12,592 nucleotides of DNA from CAYUIS01 sp964444825 (lineage in GTDB: Bacteria > Chloroflexota > Anaerolineae > B4-G1): NCBI GenBank assembly GCA_964444825.1, contig CAYUIS010000152.1, positions 1-12,592 on the forward strand, in the 5' to 3' direction. Positions 7,114 to 12,592 of this stretch are shown here, piece after piece. The notes beneath the pieces are model-generated. The model had not been told where the DNA came from, searched no databases, and was given only the letters and a program-made list of their open reading frames with translations. Every line of letters begins with the position of its first letter. Within the stretch, counting starts at the first letter, position 1. The position numbers and the translations under genes are program-made.

Positions 7114-9337
7114 CGATCTCCAGCCTGACCGCGTCGTCTAGTATACGCTCGCCCTCTGCGGTGTGCACCGGCAGACGCGCCCCATCCGCCAGCCGATAGA
7201 GCCCGACGAGCAGATAGGCACCGGCAGGCCGCCCATCGTGCAGAGTTATGGTGCGCGCATCCGCCAATACCTCGCCCGGGGACCAGTAGGAGGTGGAATA
7301 GTCGTTGTTCAGCGGTGGTCCGTCCCCTTGTCCATACAACGTCCCATCCCCGCCCAGCAGGTGCACAAAGACCGTATAATCCTCCTCCATATCCGCCAGG
7401 GCCCGCCAATAGAGCGTGATCTCGAGTGTTTCGCTAAGCGAGGGCGAATGGGCGGGCACGTCGTAGCCGACCAGCTCGATCTGCCCACCCAGCGAAACCA
7501 TCAGCGGGAGTGGGATATCGTCTGCAGATACGGGAATGCCCACCAGCTTCAGCGCCGCTGGTGAGGACACTTGGCCTAACAGTTCGTCGCCGTCCAGTAC
7601 CAAGGCCGTCACGTGGCACATCGCGGGCGTCTCCTCGACCATCGTGAAACGGTAAGTGTCACGCACGACATCACCCACGCGCCACAGGTCGGGCGGATAC
7701 AGGTCGCCAGCGGGCGTCCGATCCTGTTGTCCCACCAAACGGCCGCCAAAGGTCCACAGTTGCACGACAACGCGCAGAGCAGCCGTCGGGGTGGCCCGCG
7801 CCTCCCAGTAGAGCGTCACGCTGACGGTCTCGCCCGGTTGAGCCGTTTTGGGCTCGATGTCTATCCCCACCAGCCGTACGCCGCCAGAGACAGCGTCATT
7901 CAGCAGTGCGTCCTGTGGGATATCGGCTGTCGAACTTATGAGGGGTCGAGCATACCTCAGCACGATGGCGCCAAACGGGCTAGCAATGGCCAGCAGGAGC
8001 AATCCTCCCGCCACCACAACTCTTGCGGTGGCGGCCCACCGCCATGCCCTGAGTCCATCGAAGGGCCGCGTCCTGAGCTCGTCGAAGGACCGCGCCACCG
8101 CCGTTTCCAGTCCCAAGGCCAGGAGCAGCGAGAAGGCCGCGATGCCGGGGAACAACAACCGGCCTTCATCGGAGGGGGTAGTCACCATGTACTTGACGAG
8201 ACTGGCAAAGAGCAGCAGGAACCACACCCCTGCCAGCAGCAGCCCCTGAGCGCTTTTCCCTGAGCGCTTTTCGCGCCACAGACGCCGACCGATCAGACCC
8301 GCCCACCCGGCAGCGGCCAGCACGACCAGCAGGCCCAAACCCCAAAACACCGCCCGTGGAAACAGTCCATCATATGGCGACCAGTACGACGTCGCTACGT
8401 GACCCAACTGACGCACGATCTCCATCGGTCCGAAACGGGACGGTGGGAGGTCGCTCAGCCACACACCCCAGGCCAGCGGGTCGCCATACAGGAGCCAATT
8501 GCGCAGATACCACCACGATCCGACCAGCCCAGCCAATCCAAAAGCGACCCCTCCCCGCACCAACAAGGCCCGGGTGTCACGCTCTCGCCACCACGCCAAC
8601 CCCAGCGCCAACGCTGCCAGTGGAAACAGGGCCAGCGCGCTCATCTTGGTGAGCGAAGCCAGACCAAGGACGAGTCCCAGAGAGACCAGGTTCCTCGTCA
8701 AAAGCCCGGTTTCGCTTGCCACACGAACGGCCAGCCACAGGGCAAACGTACATACGCAGGCGGCGCACACGTCGTTGTTCACCACGCTGCTGATGAAGAG
8801 AAAGTGGGGATTAAAGGCGGTGATTGACGCTGCCAATAGCGCCAGTTCGGGCCGATCCGATAGGATCTCGCGGGCCAGGAGGTATGTGCCAACGACCGTC
8901 CCCGCTCCCCACAGCACGCTCAGCAGCCGGGCGACGTGTACGGCCAACACCCCACCTCGATACGGAAACGTTTCTTGGTGCGTATGGATGAATATGTTGG
9001 GCGCTTGGCTCCGGACTCCGGGGGTCACCGCCGGGTGTGCGACGTTGAAGCGTACAAAACCAGGAAAATCAGATGTGTCCAGCAGCGCGATGGGCGGCGC
9101 AGCGACGAGGTAGTATAAAGGGGGCTGCCCAGCCTCGCGCAGCCACGGATCCTTGCCCTCCGTGGGTTGTACCGGCAGGGCCCACTCCGTGGCCAGCACC
9201 CGCACGAAAGAGAAATGCCAGACCTCGTCGGGGGCCTCAAAGAGGGGGACAACGACACTGTGTATCACACCGAGGAAACAGAACAGGGCTACGACGATGG
9301 CCAATCCCAAATTGTGGTCCACAATCCGCTTCAGCAT
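7103..9337 (-). CDS. Polytopic GT-C-like glycosyltransferase with two C-terminal beta-sandwich domains
   Basis: The product is 744 residues. After an N-terminal span (~9-31) comes EAPDEVWHF (34-42), the acidic first-loop motif of GT-C enzymes and DUF2142-type membrane proteins, then QPPLYYL (71-77). About ten hydrophobic spans follow to ~465. Residues ~480-600 and ~618-742 are two related beta-sandwich domains (VTLYWEA and ITLYWRA, then YTVFVHLLGGDG and PAGAYLLVGLY), probably extracytoplasmic. It likely transfers a sugar from a polyprenyl-phosphate donor to a surface glycan or protein; the acceptor is unknown. The ATG at 9337 is preferred because AAAGG lies 5 nt upstream, whereas the ATG at 9340 is too close. 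It starts 9 nt after the GT2 stop and overlaps the YihY-family gene. SFDELRTRPFDGLRA (417-431), in a loop before the last span, is encoded by inserted genomic repeats and is not a family feature. Choosing between GT39/PMT-like and DUF2142 needs a profile search. Confidence 0.82.
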   Translation of the reverse strand: MLKRIVDHNLGLAIVVALFCFLGVIHSVVVPLFEAPDEVWHFSFVRVLATEWALPVQPTEGKDPWLREAGQPPLYYLVAAPPIALLDTSDFPGFVRFNVAHPAVTPGVRSQAPNIFIHTHQETFPYRGGVLAVHVARLLSVLWGAGTVVGTYLLAREILSDRPELALLAASITAFNPHFLFISSVVNNDVCAACVCTFALWLAVRVASETGLLTRNLVSLGLVLGLASLTKMSALALFPLAALALGLAWWRERDTRALLVRGGVAFGLAGLVGSWWYLRNWLLYGDPLAWGVWLSDLPPSRFGPMEIVRQLGHVATSYWSPYDGLFPRAVFWGLGLLVVLAAAGWAGLIGRRLWREKRSGKSAQGLLLAGVWFLLLFASLVKYMVTTPSDEGRLLFPGIAAFSLLLALGLETAVARSFDELRTRPFDGLRAWRWAATARVVVAGGLLLLAIASPFGAIVLRYARPLISSTADIPQDALLNDAVSGGVRLVGIDIEPKTAQPGETVSVTLYWEARATPTAALRVVVQLWTFGGRLVGQQDRTPAGDLYPPDLWRVGDVVRDTYRFTMVEETPAMCHVTALVLDGDELLGQVSSPAALKLVGIPVSADDIPLPLMVSLGGQIELVGYDVPAHSPSLSETLEITLYWRALADMEEDYTVFVHLLGGDGTLYGQGDGPPLNNDYSTSYWSPGEVLADARTITLHDGRPAGAYLLVGLYRLADGARLPVHTAEGERILDDAVRLEIDAW
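8046..8089 (-). repeat. Two tandem dispersed repeats inserted in frame in the GT-C gene
   Basis: Copies at 8046-8065 (GCCCTGAGTCCATCGAAGGG) and 8070-8089 (GTCCTGAGCTCGTCGAAGGA) are offset by exactly 24 bp, or 8 codons. Read in the gene they encode SFDELRTR and PFDGLRAW. The same repeat family occurs at 6101-6124. The insertion keeps the frame and falls in a loop between two hydrophobic spans. Confidence 0.75.
8246..8273. repeat. Perfect 14-bp tandem duplication inside the GT-C gene
   Basis: CCTGAGCGCTTTTC occurs twice back to back (8246-8259, 8260-8273). The unit is not a multiple of three, so the two copies are read in different frames (EKRSG then KSAQG) in a charged loop near residues 356-365. 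Confidence 0.7.
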
Positions 9338-9346
9338 CATCGCCTT

Positions 9347-10138
9347 TCACGTGTTTTCGCGAAACAGCCCGGCCTGATGGTAGCGGCTGACCACGTCGCG
9401 CAGCCGTTGGCTGAATTGATCCACCTCCGCCAATCCCCACTTGTGAACCAGGAACCTGACCAGCGTCCACAGCGTCCCAAAGCCATAGACCACGCTGCGA
9501 TAAAAGTTCACCGACGAGGCCTCCTCAAAATAGCGCGTCGGCACGCCGATCTCACCGATGCGAAATCCAAAGGCCACGGCCTGGGCGATGACCTGGCTAT
9601 CAAACACAAAATCGTCCGAGTTGAGCAGAAAGGGAATGGTCTCCAGCACCTCACGCCGGTAGGCGCGGAAACCGGTGTGCGCCTCCGAGAGACGCAGGCC
9701 CAGCACCAGGTTCTCACACAACGTGAGGAAACGGTTGGCGATGACCTTGTAGAGCGGCATTCCTCCAGTGCGCACCTGCCCACCCAGGAAACGTGATCCC
9801 AGCATCATATCGGCATCGCCCCGCCGAATAGGCGCGACGAGTTCTGGAACGAGGGTTGAATCATACTGATAATCAGGATGTAGCATCACCACGACGTCGG
9901 CGCCGTCTTTCAGCGCCTCCAGATAACAGGTCTTTTGGTTGCCACCGTAGCCCCTGTTCTGGACGTGTACAACGGTTTTGATGCCCAGCCGCTGAGCGAT
10001 CTCGACCGTCTCATCCTGGCTGACGTCGTCCACCAGGATGATCTTGTCCACGACATCCATCGGCAGATCGCGGTAGGTGCGTTCCAGGGTCTTGGCCGCG
10101 TTATAGGCCGGCATGATCACAACGATGCGTTCTTTCAT
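9347..10138 (-). CDS. Family 2 glycosyltransferase, polyprenyl-phosphate sugar synthase-like
   Basis: The product is 263 residues with a single GT-A fold. VVIMPAYNAAKTL (6-18) is the family 2 start, LVDDVSQD (35-42) holds the nucleotide-binding Asp residues, and NRGYGGNQK (61-69) follows. MLHPDYQYD (85-93) stands where dolichol-phosphate mannose synthases have DADLQ-like sequence, and GSRF (114-117), EAHTGFRAY (152-160) and DFVFD (176-180) follow. No membrane anchor is evident, although the C-terminus has amphipathic helices. It probably loads a sugar from a nucleotide donor onto a polyprenyl phosphate at the cytoplasmic face, which the adjacent GT-C enzyme could then use. It is the first gene of the operon. 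The ATG at 10138 has no clear Shine-Dalgarno, and its long leader contains a MITE-like element. Confidence 0.88.
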   Translation of the reverse strand: MKERIVVIMPAYNAAKTLERTYRDLPMDVVDKIILVDDVSQDETVEIAQRLGIKTVVHVQNRGYGGNQKTCYLEALKDGADVVVMLHPDYQYDSTLVPELVAPIRRGDADMMLGSRFLGGQVRTGGMPLYKVIANRFLTLCENLVLGLRLSEAHTGFRAYRREVLETIPFLLNSDDFVFDSQVIAQAVAFGFRIGEIGVPTRYFEEASSVNFYRSVVYGFGTLWTLVRFLVHKWGLAEVDQFSQRLRDVVSRYHQAGLFRENT

Positions 10139-10162
10139 AAGACGAATGGCGAACCGGAGATT

Positions 10163-10260
10163 GAGACCCTAAAGGTTTACGTAAGGCCTTTACAGTAAAA
10201 CGACTGACGGCTATGAGATTCCTTCCAAAACAATCACCTTGTGAAAACCTTTAGGGTCTT
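10163..10260 (-). mobile_element. 98-bp MITE-like element, copy 1
   Basis: The element has perfect 15-bp terminal inverted repeats, AGACCCTAAAGGTTT (10164-10178) and its complement (10245-10259). It has no coding capacity. TTGA occurs immediately outside GACCC at both ends (10161-10164 and 10259-10262) and may be a 4-bp target duplication, although part of it also extends the inverted repeat. It matches copy 2 at 90 of 98 positions by eye, with all eight differences transitions. It lies in the leader of the GT2 gene. Confidence 0.8.
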
Positions 10261-10294
10261 GACGATTGGGAACAATAGATAACAAACAGGGAAT

Positions 10295-10322
10295 AGTATA
10301 CACCGATGACTTGGGGGGGCAA
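10295..10322 (-). promoter_or_regulatory. Probable promoter of the envelope glycan operon
   Basis: The minus strand shows TTGCCC (10317-10322), 16 nt, then TATACT (10295-10300), which are 4/6 and 5/6 matches to -35 and -10. A run of seven C overlaps the -35 and spacer. The transcript would begin near 10288 and carry the MITE-like copy 1 in a ~150-nt leader before the ATG at 10138. Confidence 0.45.
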
Positions 10323-10350
10323 GTTGTGGGCAGCGGTGTAGGTTAGGGCC

Positions 10351-10731
10351 TCACTCGTCGCCGTCTAGGAGTTCTTGAGCCACGGTGAACGGGGGCAGAC
10401 CGACCGATTCCAGGCCCCAGATTGCCCTGGCCTGATCGAGGTCATCCTGAGAGATCTCTAGCGCCAGTCCGGAGGCCAGGACGCGCTCGAATGCTTCCCG
10501 ATATCCAGCCGGAGCCCGCTCGCTCCGCCGTCGTTCCATCATCAACCCATAGATATCCACCCCCGCCGGACAGGCCTCGTGACAACGCCAGCAGGAAGTG
10601 CACAACCACACCGAATAGTCGGTAGCTTGGGGATCCGCCAACCAGGTGACGATCGCGTGACCGCCCACCATTTCCACCGGACAGACGGTGACGCAGGTGC
10701 CGCACTGGATACATTCCTCGGGATGATTCAC
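10351..10731 (-). CDS. hdrC: HdrC-like two-[4Fe-4S] electron-transfer subunit
   Basis: The product is 126 residues with two ferredoxin-type motifs, C7-C10-C13-C17 and C44-C47-C50-C54. This matches the HdrC subunit that passes electrons to HdrB in heterodisulfide reductase-like complexes. There is no membrane span. The GTG at 10731 is preferred because it makes a 4-nt GTGA overlap with the hdrB stop and has a G-rich Shine-Dalgarno (GGGAGGGGG) at workable distance; a GTG at 10737 is the alternative. It lies downstream of hdrB, so the pair is almost certainly co-translated. The C-terminal half (~60-126) lacks cysteines and is helical in appearance. No HdrA is in the window, so the electron source is unknown. 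Confidence 0.85.
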   Translation of the reverse strand: MNHPEECIQCGTCVTVCPVEMVGGHAIVTWLADPQATDYSVWLCTSCWRCHEACPAGVDIYGLMMERRRSERAPAGYREAFERVLASGLALEISQDDLDQARAIWGLESVGLPPFTVAQELLDGDE

Positions 10732-11690
10732 CGCCACACCCCCTCCCGCAGACCGAGCGCTTCCTCCGGCAAACCCATCGCCAACCCGATCAACTGGGGC
10801 AGGAATAGCGCGCGCTGGCGCAGGTCCGGCGTATCGCGCAGGATGACGCTCTGGAAATTGCGCAACAGGAACTGGCTATTGCCACAACCGGTCAGCAGGA
10901 GATCGGCCCCTTGCCGGTGGGTGGCCTCCAGTTTGCGCCGTCCAGCAGCCAGGGACAGCTTGGGGGCGGCGAGATAGAGGGTCGCACCGCAGCATTCATC
11001 CTCACCCCCATAGTCGGCGATCTGCGCACCGGTCAGCTCGACCAGGCGACGCATACTCTGGGGCAACATCGGATCCTCGCCGGGCACACCCATCACGTCG
11101 CCGGGACGAAAGACCTGGCACGGATTGGTGAGCGCCACACGGAAACGAAGCGGGTGAACGATCCGTGCCCGCACGTCGTCCTCTCGCTCGGCCAACAGTC
11201 GCACCAGATGTTTCACCGCCACCNNNNNNNNNNNNNNNNNNNNNNNNNNNNNNNNNNNNNNNNNNNNNNNNNNNNNNNNNNNNNNNNNNNNNNNNNNNNN
11301 NNNNNNNNNNNNNNNNNNNNNNNCCGACTTTGGCGAGCTCAGTCGAGCCGTCACCCTGAGGTCATACGGTTCCAGGCGGCGGTTCGCCTCGGCGCACACG
11401 TCCGGGTCCTGCAACGCTCGGGCGGCGCGGGTCAGCCCATTGGTGCAACTGCCACACAGCGTGACGACCGTGTCGTGGCCCATGTCTTCCACCCGCGCCA
11501 GGTTGTATGCGGCCAGGTAGATCCAGTCACGGGTGAAGGACTCGGCAACGGGCGCACCACAGCAGACCGCTTGCTGGACGATGCGCAACTCGATCCCCAG
11601 CGCTCTCAACACGCTGCGAGCCGCCAGTTCGTACTCTGGCATACGCTGGAGGATCAGACAGCCGGGGTAGAAAGCTAGCTCAAGTGACAA
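10728..11690 (-). CDS. hdrB: HdrB-like CCG-domain subunit, interrupted by an assembly gap
   Basis: The N-terminal part (residues 1-122) carries CCG motif 1: C11, C43-C44, C79 and C82. The C-terminal part after the gap carries NPCQVF, DECCGA and then LTGCGNS, where the usual CxxC of motif 2 reads C-G-N-S. Such proteins use non-cubane [4Fe-4S] clusters for disulfide or thiol redox chemistry and pair with HdrC, which follows here with a 4-nt overlap. The start is a TTG at 11690 with only a weak AAGAGA upstream; it gives the expected LELAFYPGC N-terminus. The gap (11224-11323) is set to 100 N, so the apparent frame continuity is not evidence of an intact gene. Sequence at its edge (RLSSPKS) is repeat-derived rather than HdrB-like. 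The gene may be intact, lengthened in frame, or broken. Confidence 0.72.
   Translation of the reverse strand: MSLELAFYPGCLILQRMPEYELAARSVLRALGIELRIVQQAVCCGAPVAESFTRDWIYLAAYNLARVEDMGHDTVVTLCGSCTNGLTRAARALQDPDVCAEANRRLEPYDLRVTARLSSPKSXXXXXXXXXXXXXXXXXXXXXXXXXXXXXXXXXXVAVKHLVRLLAEREDDVRARIVHPLRFRVALTNPCQVFRPGDVMGVPGEDPMLPQSMRRLVELTGAQIADYGGEDECCGATLYLAAPKLSLAAGRRKLEATHRQGADLLLTGCGNSQFLLRNFQSVILRDTPDLRQRALFLPQLIGLAMGLPEEALGLREGVWR
11224..11323. other. Assembly gap of 100 N
   Basis: Exactly 100 undetermined bases follow the standard convention for a scaffold gap of unknown size. It falls inside hdrB, right beside a repeat-family sequence, which is a common reason for assembly breaks. Confidence 0.98.
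11326..11349 (+). repeat. Partial dispersed repeat at the gap edge in hdrB
   Basis: GACTTTGGCGAGCTCAG then TCGAGCC resembles the GACTTCGGCGAGCTCAGTCGAGCC-type short repeat I associate with Chloroflexota genomes. In hdrB frame it yields RLSSPKS, unlike HdrB homologues, which are expected to continue from LRVT into the VKHLVRLL segment found on the other side of the gap. Confidence 0.5.
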
Positions 11691-11711
11691 ATCTCTTATC
11701 TCAATACCGAT

Positions 11712-11809
11712 GAGACCCTAAAGGTTTACGCAAGGTCTTTACAATAGAACAACTGACGGCTATGGGATTTCCTCCAAAACAATCACCTTGTGAAAACCTT
11801 TAGGGTCTT
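11712..11809 (-). mobile_element. 98-bp MITE-like element, copy 2
   Basis: It has the same orientation and length as copy 1, with the same 15-bp terminal inverted repeats (11713-11727 and 11794-11808). No clean target duplication is visible: ATGA lies on the left and TTTTGA on the right. It lies between the epimerase gene and hdrB, just upstream of hdrB, and with copy 1 it brackets the hdrB-hdrC pair. Confidence 0.8.
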
Positions 11810-11848
11810 TTGACATATAACCTGAGTAGTAAAACGAGGCAGGGAGAC

Positions 11849-12592
11849 TCAGGCAGTTTCCACCTTGCCCACGATATGCTGCCGGTACCACTCGACGGTA
11901 CGTGCCAGTCCCTCTCGAGGCGTGGTGGTCGGGTCGTAGCCCAGTAACCGGCGCGCCTTCTCGATGTTGGCGTGGGTCTCCTTTTGATCACCCGGTCGCT
12001 TTGGCTTACGATCGACCCTCACCGGCCGGCCGACGATCTCCTCAGCGATCTTGATCCCCTCCCCGGTGGTAATAGACGCATCGGTGCCGATGTTAAAGAC
12101 CTCGCCCTCGCATCGATCCCAGTTGTCCATGACCGAGATCAGCCCGTCGACGATGTCGCCAATGAACGTGTAGCTGCGGCGATGGCTCTCACAGCCCTCG
12201 AACAGGGGAACCGGCTTATCCTCAAGTAGGCCACGTATCAGCTTGGGGTACAATTTGTCCGGACGCTCCCGGGGTCCGTACACGGAGAACAGGCGCAACG
12301 AACAGGCGGGGAATCCCCTGTCCCGGGCATAGGCCAGCGCCAGTTGCTCGGCAGCCAGCTTGGTCACGCCATAGTAGGACGTTGGTCTCGGCTCCGAGTC
12401 CTCACTTCCCGTGGCGACAGCTCCATAGACCGACGACGTGGAAAGATAAACGAACCCCTGAAATGAGGGCAGATCTTTGACCGCCTCGACCAATCGGTAC
12501 GTGGCAGTGAGATTGTTCCGCACGTAGGTCTCGTAAGGGACAGTGGCAGATATGCCCGGCTGCGCCGCCGCGTGATACACGAACTCGACATC
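11849..12592 (-). CDS. NAD-dependent nucleotide-sugar epimerase/dehydratase (5' truncated)
   Basis: The frame is open to the window edge and shows 247 residues. The family is usually ~310-330 residues, so ~70 residues with the GxxGxxG Rossmann motif lie outside. Visible SDR features are VYHAAAQPGIS (5-15), YLSTSSVYG (49-57) with the catalytic Ser/Thr, the YxxxK pair Y74-K78, RLFSVYGPRERPD (100-112), RRSYTFIGDIVDGL (138-151) and VFNIGT (165-170). This pattern is typical of UDP-glucose/UDP-glucuronate 4-epimerase-like enzymes, though dTDP-glucose dehydratases are close relatives. It probably supplies a sugar nucleotide for surface glycans, in keeping with the glycosyltransferases nearby, although the hdr pair lies between. 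The GTG at 12580 is an internal codon, not the start. Confidence 0.9.
   Translation of the reverse strand, partial: DVEFVYHAAAQPGISATVPYETYVRNNLTATYRLVEAVKDLPSFQGFVYLSTSSVYGAVATGSEDSEPRPTSYYGVTKLAAEQLALAYARDRGFPACSLRLFSVYGPRERPDKLYPKLIRGLLEDKPVPLFEGCESHRRSYTFIGDIVDGLISVMDNWDRCEGEVFNIGTDASITTGEGIKIAEEIVGRPVRVDRKPKRPGDQKETHANIEKARRLLGYDPTTTPREGLARTVEWYRQHIVGKVETA

Noticed and set aside
7613..8263. Plus-strand open frame of 216 codons
   Set aside because: It is antisense to the GT-C gene, whose membrane spans and beta-sandwich motifs are clear; it includes repeat-derived peptide sequence.
10163..10260. Element as a rho-independent terminator of hdrC
   Set aside because: The inverted ends are separated by ~66 nt and no T run follows in the transcribed direction; the identical copy lies upstream of hdrB.
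10163..11809. The two 98-bp copies as a CRISPR or riboswitch-like RNA
   Set aside because: There are only two copies 1.45 kb apart, with perfect terminal inverted repeats. The transitions between copies do not preserve pairing of the small internal stem, so a mobile element fits better than a conserved structured RNA.

Overview
The window looks like a metagenome-derived scaffold of an uncultured Chloroflexota bacterium, probably Anaerolineae-like. This is an inference. It rests on the C-terminal YLPLVVR surface-protein tail, short palindromic repeats that encode SFDELRT-type peptides inside genes, multi-GAF soluble histidine kinases, and a glycosyltransferase with appended beta-sandwich domains. 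A run of exactly 100 N (11224-11323) marks an assembly gap. Apart from the first gene, every gene is on the minus strand, so transcription runs from high to low coordinates.

Left end (1-937): the 3' part of a secreted, probably C13/caspase-like peptidase with a fibronectin-III-like C-terminal domain. It is followed by a short minus-strand remnant that resembles the N-terminus of a family 2 glycoside hydrolase.

Redox/signalling block (938-6024): a near-consensus sigma70-type promoter (TTGACG, 17 nt, TATAAT) reads into a fused HdrC-HdrB-type iron-sulfur protein. Two tandem paralogous GAF histidine kinases follow. The distal kinase carries an extra ~285-residue block containing a second GAF domain. 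Between the kinases, in frame with the stop of the first, lies a ~50-codon remnant resembling the N-terminus of a class III nucleotide cyclase. No response regulator is present.

Envelope glycan block (6214-10322): one operon in the order GT2 glycosyltransferase, GT-C-like polytopic membrane glycosyltransferase with two C-terminal beta-sandwich domains, and a YihY/BrkB membrane protein. The probable logic is that the GT2 enzyme makes a polyprenyl-phosphate sugar and the membrane enzyme uses it as donor. The GT-C gene contains two in-frame copies of a dispersed palindromic repeat.

Second redox block (10351-11690): hdrB and hdrC with a 4-nt GTGA overlap, bracketed by two directly oriented 98-bp elements with perfect 15-bp terminal inverted repeats (MITE-like). 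hdrB holds the assembly gap, and the gap edge is repeat-family sequence, so the gene may be interrupted by a repeat. Right end (11849-12592): a truncated nucleotide-sugar epimerase/dehydratase.

No stretch over 300 bases lacks a gene. The largest intergenic regions are 5939-6213 (promoter plus one repeat copy), 3131-3362 (cyclase-like remnant plus hdrB-independent leader of the distal kinase) and 10139-10350 (promoter plus MITE). No tRNA, rRNA, CRISPR array or convincing rho-independent terminator was seen. I did not find a complete new system. The most interesting material is the repeat- and MITE-driven remodelling of the redox and glycan genes.
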